A stretch of DNA of 64,000 bases from Psychrobacter nivimaris (GCF_009812035.1 NZ_VZIZ01000006.1:124001-188000), one strand, 5' to 3'. Shown: positions 9,247 to 19,550, numbered from the stretch's first letter. The notes: a model not told the origin generated them from the sequence alone. Made by a program: numbers and translations.

Positions 9247-10098
9247 CTACTCTTTAGCTTTACTATCTGGGCTATCTAGGTTCTTATTAACGGTAGCTTT
9301 AGGCTCAATATTTTCATTTACAGAGCTATCGTATTCGTTGCTACTTGCAGCCTCAAGCGCAGCAATCCAGTTTCTCATCACATCAATTTCAGTTTGCTGG
9401 GTATCAATGACATCTTGCGCCAACTGACGCATCTCTTCATCTGTCCCATATGTGAGCTGAACCTTTGCCATATCAACAGCGGCAATATGATGCGGTAGCA
9501 TACCGCGTGCAAATGCCATATCAGGCACGGGATCAGCCACACCCAAAGTCATTTCGCCATGCATATTTTCCATGTTTTTAGCATATGCTTGCTGCATCGC
9601 CACAGTATTTGGCTTAGGTTTGGCAGCATCAGGATGGCTAGCCAGCCACTTGTTTAAGACATCGATTTCAGCTTGCTGTGCCGTGATGACGTCTTGAGCA
9701 AGTTGGCGCATCGCTTCGTCAGTGCCATACTTGAGCTCTATTTTTGCCATATCTACCGCGCCGCGATGATGTCCCAACATGCCTTTAGCAAAAGCGGTAT
9801 CAGGATCGTTATACCCCATACCAATCATCATCTCGTCATGCATTCTAGTCATCGATCTCGTATAGTCTCTGAGCATATCGCTCATTTGAGACTCATCGCT
9901 GACACTGTTATCGCTGTCATTTGTTAGAGTATCGTCTGCCATATCGTCATGCTCAGCATGTGGTATATCAGTTACTGGCGGTGAGGTTTCTTCTGCAGGA
10001 TTTGATTGGCTGTCCTCTGTCGTTGGCTGACAGGCACTCAATACAAGCGCCGCAGAAATGCTAGTGACCAACGAAAGAAAACGACGAGAAGCAATCAT
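9247..10098 (-). CDS. Lipoprotein with two tandem DUF305 domains
   Basis: A 283-residue secreted protein with a lipoprotein signal (VLSAC, Cys at about 23). It carries two copies of the ferritin-like DUF305 four-helix unit. Copy 1 (about 85-150) has GMLGHHRGAVDMAK and copy 2 (about 170-240) has GMLPHHIAAVDMAK. Each also has an YGTDE.MRQLAQDVI..QQ.EIDV helix, and the copies are very similar, indicating internal duplication. The HH and M residues of such domains are often linked with copper or other metal resistance; no metal operon is adjacent, so the role stays inferred. The acidic linker after the lipobox is Asp-rich. Confidence 0.88.
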   Translation of the reverse strand: MIASRRFLSLVTSISAALVLSACQPTTEDSQSNPAEETSPPVTDIPHAEHDDMADDTLTNDSDNSVSDESQMSDMLRDYTRSMTRMHDEMMIGMGYNDPDTAFAKGMLGHHRGAVDMAKIELKYGTDEAMRQLAQDVITAQQAEIDVLNKWLASHPDAAKPKPNTVAMQQAYAKNMENMHGEMTLGVADPVPDMAFARGMLPHHIAAVDMAKVQLTYGTDEEMRQLAQDVIDTQQTEIDVMRNWIAALEAASSNEYDSSVNENIEPKATVNKNLDSPDSKAKE

Positions 10099-10247
10099 GA
10101 CATATCCCTATTGTGAAAAAACCAAGCGATAAATGGATAATACCTATTATACATAATCAATTACGTGCTGAATGTTAGCAGATAAACCTTACCCATTCGA
10201 GACACTATGTTTAACAGGTCGTAATATATTAATATTGAAGCTTTCTA

Positions 10248-10293
10248 TTAGGGGCTAAATAGCCAATCAGTTAGGGGCTAAATAGCCAATCAG
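10248..10293. repeat. 23-bp perfect tandem duplication
   Basis: Two back-to-back copies of a 23-bp unit (10248-10270 and 10271-10293) starting TTAGGGGCTAAATAGCC. Each unit contains the palindrome GGCTA-AA-TAGCC. It lies between the rluE 3' end and the DUF305 promoter region. Confidence 0.9.
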
Positions 10294-10334
10294 TGTGAAT
10301 TAATCAACAGTATCTAAACTTAAAACCATCTAAA

Positions 10335-10949
10335 CTAGTTAGAAATACCTAGCTGACGACAGTGTTCGCTAGTTAGATGAACACGTACAGACTCTCCAAT
10401 AGCTAACTCACCTAGCTCAAACCCTGCCACTGACCAACGTATCAAACGCAGACAAGGCAGACCGACGTGCGCTGTCATACGTCTGACTTGGCGATTTTTA
10501 CCTTCATATATTGTCAGCATTAGCCATGAGTCCGGCACGCTTTTACGCTCACGTATTGGCGGATTGCGCTGCCAGAGTACCATCGGTAGCTCATTTTCAC
10601 TGACGTGTTTGACCTCAGCAGGTAGCGTTTTACCATCTTTTAAAACCACGCCACGTTTGAGCTTATTGAGTTGCTCAGCAGTAGGGGTTCCTTCTACTTG
10701 CACTAAATAAGTTTTACCTTGTTTGCGCCCTGCATTGGCTTTTGGCGGATGAGTAATTGCTTTATTAACTCGACCATCATCGGTCAAAATCAGCAAGCCC
10801 TCTGAAGTAGCATCTAACCGACCAGCAACTCGCAAAGCCTTGTCAGTAAAGTATTGCGATAGGGTGGTGTGATCGTTATTACTGTCATCTCTAAACTGAC
10901 TTTGCACGCCGTAAGGCTTATTGAATAAGATGAGACTAGAAGTAGACAT
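10335..10949 (-). CDS. rluE: 23S rRNA pseudouridine synthase RluE
   Basis: RsuA/RluB/E/F-family enzyme that would convert a uridine of 23S rRNA (U2457 in E. coli) to pseudouridine. The catalytic Asp is in AGRLDATSEGLLILT and the binding motif is GKNRQVRRMTAHVGLPCLRLIR. There is no N-terminal S4 domain, which fits RluE rather than RsuA, RluB or RluF. I place the start at 10949 (204 residues, MSTSSLILFNKPYGV) because AGGAA precedes it at proper distance. The longer frame would add 13 poorly conserved residues. Confidence 0.88.
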   Translation of the reverse strand: MSTSSLILFNKPYGVQSQFRDDSNNDHTTLSQYFTDKALRVAGRLDATSEGLLILTDDGRVNKAITHPPKANAGRKQGKTYLVQVEGTPTAEQLNKLKRGVVLKDGKTLPAEVKHVSENELPMVLWQRNPPIRERKSVPDSWLMLTIYEGKNRQVRRMTAHVGLPCLRLIRWSVAGFELGELAIGESVRVHLTSEHCRQLGISN

Positions 10950-11386
10950 AAAACGGTGTTTCCTAGTTTTTGAGGGACAATGAATCATTGTAGCGTATGT
11001 TTTGTGATGCAGAGCTAGTATTAAGCGACAAGACTACGGGCGATATATTTAACGTGCTGTATGCTACGTGACCTGCTACAAAAGTAGGACAGCGCTTGTA
11101 TAGATTTGCTGTTATCCTAAATCCGCACTCTGATAGTGGTGTTTATATTTTCAATAGAGAAATATCTACTATCTGCAAGCGACAATCATTGCTTATATCT
11201 CTATTTAATTTTTTTAGCTTCGAGCTATCTTTCATATTGTTCAAATCAATGTCGCAAGTGTCGTACTCATCAAAGTTTTGCTTAGCCGATAAGCGCTCAG
11301 AGCGTTATAACTATAATAAAACGGTTAGCGTAATAAAGTGTTAAGTTCGCTTGCGACGTCCAACATACAACCAAGGAGTATCATCG
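10950..11386. other. Intergenic region rluE/icd
   Basis: About 440 bases holding the divergent promoters of rluE and icd. An 82-codon frame at 11096-11344 lacks an SD and any recognisable family, so I do not call it. Just upstream of icd there is an AT-rich -10-like stretch near 11310-11320 (CTATAATAAA). Confidence 0.4.
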
Positions 11387-12646
11387 ATGTCATATGATAA
11401 GGTTATCGTGCCAAGAGACGGCGAAAAAGTGACCGTAAACGCGGATCTAACATTAAATGTTCCCAATCATCCGATTATTCCGTTTGTGGAAGGTGATGGA
11501 ATCGGTGTAGATATCACGCCTGTCATGATAAAAGTAGTCAATGCTGCGGTTGATAAAGCGTATCACGGCAAGAAGTCTATCATTTGGATGGAGACTTATC
11601 TTGGTGAAAAAGCAGCGAAAGTATATGATGGCGATTATTTACCAAGCGAGACGTTAGAGATTCTAAAAGACTACGTCATTAGTATCAAGGGTCCATTGAC
11701 CACGCCAGTGGGTGGTGGCTTTAGCTCATTAAACGTCGCGGTACGCCAAAACCTTGACCTATACGTATGTCAGCGCCCCGTGCGCTGGTTTGAGGGCGTA
11801 CCAAGCCCAGTACAGCATCCAGAGCTGACGGATATGGTTATCTTCCGTGAAAATACAGAAGATATCTACACGGGTATCGAGTGGAAAGCGGGCAGTGATG
11901 ATGCCAAAAAAGTTATCAATTTTTTAAGAGATGAGATGGGGGTAACCAGTATTCGCTTCCCTGAAGACTGCGGCATCGGTATCAAGCCAGTTTCGAAAGA
12001 AGGCTCACAGCGCTTAGTACGTAAAGCGATTCAGCATGCCATTGATAATGATCTGCCAAATGTGACCCTAGTGCACAAAGGCAATATCATGAAGTTCACT
12101 GAAGGCGCATTTAAGGATTGGGGTTATGAGCTGGCAGCAGGGCGTTTTGGTGCAGAGTTATTAGATGGCGGTCCATGGATGACCATGAAAAATCCAAAAA
12201 CGGGTAACGATATTATTATTAAAGACGTCATCGCTGATGCGTTCTTGCAGCAGATTTTGATGCGTCCAGCAGATTATTCTGTAGTAGCAACGCTTAACCT
12301 AAACGGTGACTATATCTCTGATGCATTGGCGGCTGAAGTAGGCGGTATTGGTATCGCGCCTGGTGCAAACAAAGGCGGCGCGATTGCGGTTTATGAAGCG
12401 ACGCACGGTACTGCGCCCAAGTACGCTGGTCAGAATAAAGTAAACCCAGGCTCACTGATATTGTCTGCTGAGATGATGCTTCGTGATATGGGCTGGACGG
12501 AAGCAGCTGATCTTGTCATTAGCGGTATCCAAGGTGCGATTGCCAATAAAACAGTCACGTATGATTTTGAGCGTCTGATGCCAGATGCTACCTTACTGAG
12601 TACTTCTGAGTTTGGTAAGGCGATTATTAAGCATATGGAAGCCTAA
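11387..12646 (+). CDS. icd: Isocitrate dehydrogenase, NADP-dependent, homodimeric type
   Basis: TCA-cycle enzyme converting isocitrate to 2-oxoglutarate. It resembles E. coli Icd, with 419 residues after starting at the ATG 11387 ([17 protein letters not shown] eight bases upstream). The substrate loop [13 protein letters not shown] carries the serine equivalent to the AceK-phosphorylated residue. The metal-site region [20 protein letters not shown] and the C-terminal NADP motif [11 protein letters not shown] are present. It faces a second, unrelated NADP-IDH. aceK is not in the window. Confidence 0.95.
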   Translation: MSYDKVIVPRDGEKVTVNADLTLNVPNHPIIPFVEGDGIGVDITPVMIKVVNAAVDKAYHGKKSIIWMETYLGEKAAKVYDGDYLPSETLEILKDYVISIKGPLTTPVGGGFSSLNVAVRQNLDLYVCQRPVRWFEGVPSPVQHPELTDMVIFRENTEDIYTGIEWKAGSDDAKKVINFLRDEMGVTSIRFPEDCGIGIKPVSKEGSQRLVRKAIQHAIDNDLPNVTLVHKGNIMKFTEGAFKDWGYELAAGRFGAELLDGGPWMTMKNPKTGNDIIIKDVIADAFLQQILMRPADYSVVATLNLNGDYISDALAAEVGGIGIAPGANKGGAIAVYEATHGTAPKYAGQNKVNPGSLILSAEMMLRDMGWTEAADLVISGIQGAIANKTVTYDFERLMPDATLLSTSEFGKAIIKHMEA

Positions 12647-12688
12647 GACTATTTAAGCTCTCAGCATTCTATTTTATTACTATGTATC

Positions 12689-12720
12689 AAAAGCCGCCTG
12701 ATTATATAGGTGGCTTTTTT
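12689..12720 (+). terminator. Terminator of icd
   Basis: Stem AAAAGCCGCCT / AGGTGGCTTTT (one wobble) followed by a T-run. Confidence 0.85.
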
Positions 12721-12754
12721 TATTTCACTCTTTATAAAACTTTTAGAAAACACA

Positions 12755-12795
12755 AAAAAACACCTCAACGTTCGAAAACGGTTGAGGTGTTTTTT
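12755..12795. terminator. Terminator of the monomeric IDH gene
   Basis: Perfect 15-bp stem AAAAAACACCTCAAC / GTTGAGGTGTTTTTT with an 11-base loop. It can work on either strand. Confidence 0.9.
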
Positions 12796-12879
12796 ACTAA
12801 AACTTAAACTCGCATAATCGCTTCTGGGTATAAAAACCAAAAGCGATTAGGTTTAATGGTCTAAGAGCAATCGCTTAAA

Positions 12880-15099
12880 TTATAGCGATGCCAAAGTCTC
12901 GTTAAACAAAGCGCTTGGACGCATTGCTTTCTTAGCCAATTCTTCATCAGCATAGTAGTAGCCTTTGATATCTACTGGCTTGCCTTGAGCTTGGTTAAGT
13001 TCTTTAACAATGGCTTCTTCGTTCTCTTTTAGCTTTTGCGCGAATGGTGTAAATTGCGCTTTTAGCTCGCTATCTTGATCTTGCGCTGCAAGCTCTTCTG
13101 CCCAGTACATTGCTAGATAGAAATGGCTACCACGGTTGTCAAGCTCGCCAGTTTTACGTGATGGCGACTTATCGTTTAGTAGCAGTTTTTCTGTTGCTGT
13201 ATCTAGTGTGTCTGCCAAGATTTGAGCTTTAGCATTGTTGTCGTTGTTTGCTAGATGCTCCAAAGATACCGTCAATGCCAAGAACTCACCGAGTGAATCC
13301 CAACGTAGATGGTTCTCTTCTGTCAGCTGCTCAACGTGCTTCGGTGCAGAACCACCAGCACCAGTTTCAAACAAACCGCCACCCTTCATTAGTGGTACAA
13401 CTGATAGCATCTTGGCACTGGTGCCTAGCTCTAGGATAGGGAACAAGTCAGTTAGGTAATCACGTAGGATGTTACCGGTCGCAGAGATAGTATCTAGACC
13501 ACGAGCAACACGCTCTAGGGTATAACGCATCGCACGAACCTGAGACATAATCTCGATATGTAAGCCAGTAGTATCATGATCTTTTAGATACGTTCTAACT
13601 TTTTTGATTAGCTCGTTCTCATGTGGGCGGTATGGGTCTAACCAGAAGATAACAGGCGTATCTGATTCACGAGCACGGCGTACAGCAAGTTTTACCCAGT
13701 CTTGGATAGGCTCATCTTTAACCTGACACATGCGCCAGATATCACCTTTCTCAACGCGTTTTTCGAGTAATACTTCATCAGTATCAATATCGACGATACG
13801 TGCAATACCAGCATCGCTAGACTCAAAAGTCTTGTCATGCGAGCCATATTCTTCAGCTTTTTGAGCCATTAGACCAACGTTAGGAACGGTACCCATTGTT
13901 TTTGGATCGAAGTTACCGTGCCATTTGCAGAAGTTGATCATTTCTTGGTAAATACGCGCAAAGGTAGACTCTGGCATGACGGCTTTACAGTCATACATTT
14001 TGCCATCAGCGCCCCACATTTTACCGCCTGAACGAATCATCGCTGGCATAGAAGCATCAACGATTACATCACTTGGTGAGTGGAAGTTAGTGATACCTTT
14101 TGAAGAGTCAACCATGGCCAGACGTGGGCGATGCTCTTGACACGCATGTAAATCACGCTCAATCTCTTCACGTTTTGAAGCTGGTAGCGTTGAGATCTTG
14201 TCGTATAAATCTGCCATACCGTTGTTGACGTTGATACCTAGCTCATCAAAGAAAGCGCCATGTTTCTCAAAGGCTTCTTTATAGTAGATTCTAACTGCAT
14301 GACCAAAGACGATAGGATGCGAGACCTTCATCATGGTTGCTTTTACGTGTAGTGAGAACAAGATACCAGCTTCGCGGCAATCTTCCATTTCACGCTCATA
14401 AAACTCTAATAGTGCTTTTTTGCTCATGACCATCAGATCGATGACTTCTTTATCAAGCAAAGCAATTTTAGGCTTTAATACTTTCTGAGTACCGTCATCA
14501 AGTAACAACTCCATACGTACTGTACGAGCTTTATCTAATGTCATAGATTGCTCGCCATCGTAGAAGTCGCCGCCATGCATGTGTGATACGTGCGTGCTTG
14601 ACCATTGCTTCCACTCACCCATAGAGTGTGGATGCTTGCGTGCATAGTTCTTGACGGCTTTAGGCGCGCGGCGATCTGAGTTACCTTCACGCAGTACTGG
14701 GTTCACTGAACTGCCTAAGCTTTTGCCATAGCGCTTGCGTAGCTCTTTTTCTTCGTCAGTTTGTGGATCTTCAGGGAAGTTAGGAATAGCATAGCCTTTG
14801 CTCTGTAGCTCTTTGATAGCCGCTTTTAGCTGCTGTACAGAAGCACTGATGTTTGGCAGTTTGATGATGTTAGTATTTGGATCTTGAGTCAGACGACCTA
14901 GCTCAGCTAAGTTGTCCGGAACACGTTGCTCTTCGGTCAAGTATTCAGGGAATTCGGCCAATATACGCGCTGCAACAGAGATGTCGCTGGTTTCAACTTC
15001 AACGCCTGCTGTTTTAGTGAATGCTTCGACAATAGGTAAGAACGACAGAGTCGCCAGCGCTGGGGCTTCGTCAGTTTTTGTATAAATAATTTTTGACAT
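12880..15099 (-). CDS. Isocitrate dehydrogenase, NADP-dependent, monomeric type
   Basis: A 739-residue enzyme of the monomeric IDH family, typical length about 740. It catalyses the same reaction as Icd with an unrelated-looking primary sequence. Family motifs include [18 protein letters not shown] (substrate phosphosite), [10 protein letters not shown] and the cofactor segment [16 protein letters not shown] start at 15099 ([15 protein letters not shown]) because AAAGGAAG lies upstream; the longer frame adds 27 non-family residues. In Colwellia and relatives the monomeric isozyme is the cold-active one and is induced separately from Icd. The two genes are convergent with separate terminators. 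Confidence 0.95.
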   Translation of the reverse strand: MSKIIYTKTDEAPALATLSFLPIVEAFTKTAGVEVETSDISVAARILAEFPEYLTEEQRVPDNLAELGRLTQDPNTNIIKLPNISASVQQLKAAIKELQSKGYAIPNFPEDPQTDEEKELRKRYGKSLGSSVNPVLREGNSDRRAPKAVKNYARKHPHSMGEWKQWSSTHVSHMHGGDFYDGEQSMTLDKARTVRMELLLDDGTQKVLKPKIALLDKEVIDLMVMSKKALLEFYEREMEDCREAGILFSLHVKATMMKVSHPIVFGHAVRIYYKEAFEKHGAFFDELGINVNNGMADLYDKISTLPASKREEIERDLHACQEHRPRLAMVDSSKGITNFHSPSDVIVDASMPAMIRSGGKMWGADGKMYDCKAVMPESTFARIYQEMINFCKWHGNFDPKTMGTVPNVGLMAQKAEEYGSHDKTFESSDAGIARIVDIDTDEVLLEKRVEKGDIWRMCQVKDEPIQDWVKLAVRRARESDTPVIFWLDPYRPHENELIKKVRTYLKDHDTTGLHIEIMSQVRAMRYTLERVARGLDTISATGNILRDYLTDLFPILELGTSAKMLSVVPLMKGGGLFETGAGGSAPKHVEQLTEENHLRWDSLGEFLALTVSLEHLANNDNNAKAQILADTLDTATEKLLLNDKSPSRKTGELDNRGSHFYLAMYWAEELAAQDQDSELKAQFTPFAQKLKENEEAIVKELNQAQGKPVDIKGYYYADEELAKKAMRPSALFNETLASL

Positions 15100-15706
15100 T
15101 TTAGTTAGATCTTCCTTTAGGCTGTAGTTAATAATAAAGCTCAAATATAGTGTTGAATATGCGTCAATGATACTATGCAATAATCCCTGATATGGTTAGA
15201 ACAAGTACTTCATATGTAGCTTCTTAGAAATTTTTAAGACAGGTCAGACATTTTCTTTTAATAATATTCATGAAAAAAGCATTTAAAGGCAACACGTTAA
15301 CGGTCGGTGCAAAATTGCCTAAAAGTGAATCACTGACGCTATATTATAATCAATCCACTATAAATCCGATAGGATGTCAATCGTATACCATGAACTAAGT
15401 ATACTGTTTTAGCTCGTATCCTATGGTTTCGAATTATACTAAGCTAATAACAACCTTATTCTACCAGTCATCGGCTTCGATATCATCTTTTCCATACAAC
15501 TACTGTTTTTTCATGACGTTTTATACTGATCTCACTGCCTATGAGCGCAGTCGTACAAACCACCCGCGTTATCGTTGGTGGTTTTTTATTGGATGCAGAT
15601 AAGTTTTTGCAAATTGTGACAGCAATGACGTAAAAATTTGCTAGTCTAGGTCATCAATAGATTGGTTATCGATAAATATATCGCGATTATAATAGTGACG
15701 GTGAAT
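15100..15706. other. Long intergenic region with a terminator-like hairpin
   Basis: About 600 bases between the monomeric IDH start and the next gene. It holds the IDH promoter region and, at 15513-15602, a 29-codon frame that reads through a terminator hairpin and includes two adjacent Trp codons. A -10-like TATACT lies at 15522-15527. No other coding potential is seen. Confidence 0.45.
15557..15587 (+). terminator. Orphan terminator or attenuator
   Basis: Stem AAACCACC / GGTGGTTT followed by a T-run (TTTTTT counting the arm). No gene on the + strand ends just upstream. It therefore either ends a short transcript or attenuates the gene starting at 15707. Confidence 0.65.
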
Positions 15707-17089
15707 ATGAGTTTAGAGTATGCGCTGATTAATGATACCAGCTGGCAGAGCCAAACAGAGTGGCAGACGCCAGATACCCCTTTTATGTCATTTGCTTTTT
15801 GGCAAGCGCTGACTGACACCGGAGCCATTGGTGAGCAGGCAGGGTGGCTACCGATATTTATTTTGGTACATCGTGTCACAGGCGCTACGAGTAGTGCCGA
15901 TAGTGAAGATAACACCGATACCTTAGTAGATAACGCGGCAGAAAATGCATTGCAGCCTGTGGCTGTCATGCCAGTATTTATAAAAGGTCATCATCGCGGT
16001 GAGTTTGTATTTGATCATGCATGGGCTGAAGCTTATGCACGCTATGGCGTTGATTATTATCCGCGATTGGTCACTAGCGCACCATATACACCGATTACTG
16101 GCCAAAGGATTTGGTTGGCAAAAGGTGAAACCTTGAATGAAGATATCCTCAGAACGGCCATCGCAGGTATCGATGATATCGCTCAACAAGTGGGCGCCTC
16201 AAGCTGGCATGGACTGTTTGTGACACCTGAGCTGGCCTCTATTGCCACTACATCTATGCCAACTGAAATTGATGTGGAGCATGCGATAGCGGCTCAAGAA
16301 AGCGGCGTAGAGTCAGCTGCTATTGAGCTACCGATATTTGAGCGTCAAGGCTGCCAGTTCTTATGGCAAAATAAAGACTTGCTTAATGACAGTAAGCCAT
16401 TTGCAGATTTTGATGCTTTTTTGATGACCTTAAAAGCCAAAAAGCGCAAAACCATTCGGGCTGAGCGCCGTAAAGTTGCCGAGCAAGGCATTAGTTGCCA
16501 GCGCAAGTGCGGAGATGCTATTAGCGATGCTGACTGGAAAGCTTTTTATCACTGTTATGTGATGACCTATGCAGTACGCGGACAGCAGCCTTATTTGACG
16601 ATAGATTTTTTTATGGCATTGGCAGCGAGCATGCCTGAGCATATAATGCTTGCGCAAGCACTCGACGCCAGTGGTGAGATTGTCGCGAGTAGTTTGTTCT
16701 TGTATGACAGACCTGATAGTGACAATGTTGATGGTGACAAGGCTGATGGTGATAATAATGCCACCTTATATGGTCGTTACTGGGGTGCGCTCGGTGAATA
16801 TGACAGCTTACATTTTGAGCTATGCTATTACCAAGGTATCGAGTTTGCTATTGAGCAAGGATTGATATCTTTTGATCCTGGTACGCAAGGCGAGCATAAG
16901 CTGGTACGTGGCTTTATTCCAACGACGACACATTCTATCCACCGTATCTATGATCCGCGTTTTGTACCAGCGATTGGCGATTTTTGTGCCAGAGATCGGA
17001 TGCATATGGCGCAGTATCGTCAGCAGGCATTTGAAGCCTTGCCTTTTAATGCAGACAATATGCCTGAGGTTGATGGTAGTGACTCATAG
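15707..17089 (+). CDS. FemAB/GNAT-like protein (DUF482/PF04339 type)
   Basis: A 460-residue soluble protein of the family often annotated as 'GNAT family N-acetyltransferase'. Conserved features include the basic segment KAKKRKTIRAERRKV (about 258-272), the central YYQGIEFAIEQGL and the C-terminal FDPGTQGEHKLVRGFIPT, the best-known signature of the family. The biochemical activity is not established; the fold suggests acyl or aminoacyl transfer. ATG 15707 (MSLEYALIND) is preferred over an upstream TTG that would add a hydrophobic, non-family stretch. ubiC follows 99 bases later on the same strand. Confidence 0.8.
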   Translation: MSLEYALINDTSWQSQTEWQTPDTPFMSFAFWQALTDTGAIGEQAGWLPIFILVHRVTGATSSADSEDNTDTLVDNAAENALQPVAVMPVFIKGHHRGEFVFDHAWAEAYARYGVDYYPRLVTSAPYTPITGQRIWLAKGETLNEDILRTAIAGIDDIAQQVGASSWHGLFVTPELASIATTSMPTEIDVEHAIAAQESGVESAAIELPIFERQGCQFLWQNKDLLNDSKPFADFDAFLMTLKAKKRKTIRAERRKVAEQGISCQRKCGDAISDADWKAFYHCYVMTYAVRGQQPYLTIDFFMALAASMPEHIMLAQALDASGEIVASSLFLYDRPDSDNVDGDKADGDNNATLYGRYWGALGEYDSLHFELCYYQGIEFAIEQGLISFDPGTQGEHKLVRGFIPTTTHSIHRIYDPRFVPAIGDFCARDRMHMAQYRQQAFEALPFNADNMPEVDGSDS

Positions 17090-17188
17090 CAATAATTCGT
17101 AACGGTAATCAGCTTTGACTCACTCTGCTTTTATTCGTATGTACCTTTTAATTGTTAAACATCCTATAAAAAATACTAGCCATAAACT

Positions 17189-17689
17189 ATGACCAGCAAT
17201 TCTTTTAGTTCTACCAGTGGCCTACCTCCTACTGAACTCATACCTTGGCTAAATGCTGAAGGCTCTCTCACTGCGATATTAGAAGAGAAGGCAGGGCAGC
17301 CGCTGCGCGTAAAACGCAGCTTTGAAGGCTATCGTTCGCTAACTTTAGGTCAAAAAAAGCAGCTGGGTGTACGAGGTATGATGCTAAATCGTCCAATGCT
17401 GGCATGGGTACGGGAAGTGCAGCTGTATGGTAATGATGAAATACCATGGGTCCAAGCACAGAGCATCTTTCCTTTAAACAGTTTAAAAGGTCAGTCTCGT
17501 CGTCTTCAGCATCTGAAAAACACACCTATCGGCTACGTGTTATTTAAGCGTCGCCGTACCTTGCCAAATGAGCGTTTTATCAGTCATACGAGTGACGGTT
17601 GGCAACGACAAACGCGTTATGATTGGTATGGTCGCACGCTTATGATTAGTGAAACCTTCTTACCTGCGTTTTTAACTAGCGACCTATAA
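17189..17689 (+). CDS. ubiC: Chorismate--pyruvate lyase UbiC
   Basis: First committed step of ubiquinone synthesis: chorismate to 4-hydroxybenzoate plus pyruvate. The 166-residue length is normal. Family features are WLNAEGSLTAIL, the Arg in WVREVQLYG, PWVQAQSIFP, the RRR segment near 123-125 (LFKRRRTL) and the Glu in ISETFLPAF. The last codons overlap the left arm of a dispersed hairpin repeat. ubiA is not adjacent, unlike in E. coli. Confidence 0.88.
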   Translation: MTSNSFSSTSGLPPTELIPWLNAEGSLTAILEEKAGQPLRVKRSFEGYRSLTLGQKKQLGVRGMMLNRPMLAWVREVQLYGNDEIPWVQAQSIFPLNSLKGQSRRLQHLKNTPIGYVLFKRRRTLPNERFISHTSDGWQRQTRYDWYGRTLMISETFLPAFLTSDL

Positions 17690-17776
17690 AAATATTACTA
17701 GTTTAACCTTGCTTGAGTTATTTAATATACATCTACACTCGGCTGCCTTGTACTACTTTTAAAGTGAATCGACTAT
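17676..17776 (+). repeat. Dispersed hairpin repeat, copy A
   Basis: The conserved core (TTTAACCTTGCTTGAG near 17702, then ATACATCTACACTCGGCTGCCTTGTA) is shared with copies at 48465, 50286 and 54413. The left arm CTATAAAAATATTACTAG pairs imperfectly with the right arm around 17746-17763, and the right end is CGACTAT. The left arm overlaps the ubiC stop codon. The left boundary is uncertain. Confidence 0.75.
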
Positions 17777-17902
17777 ATCTAGCCACGTTTGAAAATATTT
17801 TATGCCTAAAACAGCATAAAAGTGCAGGCAAGAGAAAAAATTCAGCGGGTAAATCCTTTATTTTATTGGCTATTTATCTGTGTTATATAGTCATTTAATT
17901 CG

Positions 17903-17926
17903 CTCATCTTAAGGTGAGGTTTTTTT
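17903..17926 (+). terminator. Terminator upstream of glyA
   Basis: Hairpin CTCAT-CTTAAG-GTGAG followed by seven T after one G. It probably ends ubiC read-through or a short transcript. The rest of 17777-18240 shows no gene and no recognised riboswitch. Confidence 0.6.
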
Positions 17927-18240
17927 GCGCTCACAGCACAAATTTTCATGTTACACTTAATCTTTCGCGATGATATTGATGCAAATGTATATCGATTTTA
18001 TTGACGAATCAGTCAAGTTAATAACAGGTTAGTCGCCTGTATTTATTCTTATTTCAATCTTTGCTAATAGACTCCATTCACAATAATGGTCGTACCATAA
18101 AACAGACTGCAGAAAAACAGCGTGCAGGGGTATTAATAGTACTTCAGCGACGTTGACGCAGTAGTTGTTTTATTGTGGGCAGGCTATAAGCTTCTTTTCA
18201 ATGACGTTTTTTAATGACAGTCACTACTTAGGACATCACT

Positions 18241-19497
18241 ATGTTTAAAGATATTTCTATCAAAGATTTTGATCCAGTACTTGCTGAAGCGATGGCCGCA
18301 GAAAGCGTTCGTCAAGAAAACCACATCGAGCTTATCGCCTCTGAAAATTACTGCTCACAAGCAGTGATGGAAGCACAAGGTACTGACCTTACCAACAAAT
18401 ACGCAGAAGGCTATCCTGGCAAGCGTTACTATGGTGGTTGTGAGCATGTGGACGTAGTTGAGCAATTGGCTATTGACCGTGCTAAAGAGTTGTTCGGTGC
18501 AGAGTATGTGAACGTTCAGCCTCATTCTGGTAGCCAAGCAAACTCAGCCGTATTTTTAGCATTGTTAGAGGCAAATGACACTGTACTAGGCATGAGCTTA
18601 GACGCTGGTGGTCACTTGACCCATGGCGCACATATCAACTTCTCAGGTTTGAACTACAATGCCGTACAGTACGGATTGGTAGACGGTACTGGCCTTATTG
18701 ATTATGATCAAGTAGAGAGCTTGGCGCGTGAGCATAAGCCAAAAATGATCATCGCGGGTTTCTCAGCATACTCACAAGTAGTTGATTGGCAGCGTTTCCG
18801 TGACATCGCGGACGAAGTAGGCGCGTATCTATTGGTCGATATGGCACACGTTGCAGGCTTGGTTGCTGGCGGTGTTTATCCAAACCCAGTACCTTTCGCT
18901 GACGTGGTTACGACGACGACGCACAAAACTCTACGTGGCCCACGCTCAGGTATGATTTTGGCGCGTGATGAAGTATTGGCTAAAAAGCTAAACTCAGCTG
19001 TATTCCCAGGCAACCAAGGTGGCCCATTGATGCATGTTATCGCTGCAAAAGCGGTTTGCTTTAAAGAAGCGTTAGAAGATAACTTCAAAACGTATCAGCA
19101 GCAAGTAGTGAAAAATGCCCAAGCAATGGCAAAAGTGGTTCAAGAGCGCGGCTATGAAGTCATCTCTGGTGGTACTGAAAACCATCTAATGCTGATCAGC
19201 CTCGTTAAGCAAGAAATGACGGGTAAAGAAGCGGACAAATGGCTTGGTGAAGCACACATTACTGTCAACAAAAATGCTGTACCAAACGATCCAAAATCAC
19301 CATTCGTGACTTCTGGTATCCGTATCGGTACGCCAGCGATTACTACTCGCGGTTTCAACGAAGCACAAGCGGGTGAGTTGGCAGGTTGGATCTGTGACGT
19401 ACTAGACAGTCGCGGTGATGAAGCGGTTGCTACTGAAGTACGCGCTAAAGTAGAAGCGATTTGTGCAGAATTACCAGTCTATGCTAAAAATCAGTAA
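18241..19497 (+). CDS. glyA: Serine hydroxymethyltransferase GlyA
   Basis: PLP enzyme converting serine and tetrahydrofolate to glycine and methylene-THF, the main one-carbon source. The 418-residue length is standard. The PLP lysine is in [15 protein letters not shown], and [10 protein letters not shown] and [15 protein letters not shown] are present. The start is an ATG with weak SD (TTAGGACATCACT). It is monocistronic, ending at a strong terminator. A long 5' region without a visible riboswitch suggests a distant or regulated promoter. Confidence 0.96.
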   Translation: MFKDISIKDFDPVLAEAMAAESVRQENHIELIASENYCSQAVMEAQGTDLTNKYAEGYPGKRYYGGCEHVDVVEQLAIDRAKELFGAEYVNVQPHSGSQANSAVFLALLEANDTVLGMSLDAGGHLTHGAHINFSGLNYNAVQYGLVDGTGLIDYDQVESLAREHKPKMIIAGFSAYSQVVDWQRFRDIADEVGAYLLVDMAHVAGLVAGGVYPNPVPFADVVTTTTHKTLRGPRSGMILARDEVLAKKLNSAVFPGNQGGPLMHVIAAKAVCFKEALEDNFKTYQQQVVKNAQAMAKVVQERGYEVISGGTENHLMLISLVKQEMTGKEADKWLGEAHITVNKNAVPNDPKSPFVTSGIRIGTPAITTRGFNEAQAGELAGWICDVLDSRGDEAVATEVRAKVEAICAELPVYAKNQ

Positions 19498-19514
19498 ACT
19501 TTAGAAAGGTAATA

Positions 19515-19550
19515 AAAAAAACCGCTAAGCTTTTGCTTAGCGGTTTTTTT
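19515..19550 (+). terminator. Terminator of glyA
   Basis: Perfect 16-bp stem including CCGCTAAGC / GCTTAGCGG, tetraloop TTTT, T-run. Confidence 0.92.

Noticed and set aside
11096-11344. An 82-codon frame upstream of icd
   Set aside because: No SD and no recognisable family; it lies where the icd promoter and leader are expected.
17713-17898. A 61-codon frame after ubiC
   Set aside because: It translates the dispersed hairpin repeat and following AT-rich DNA.
18000-18240. Possible glycine or THF riboswitch upstream of glyA
   Set aside because: Searched by eye for paired conserved cores; none found. Only a short hairpin terminator is present at 17903.
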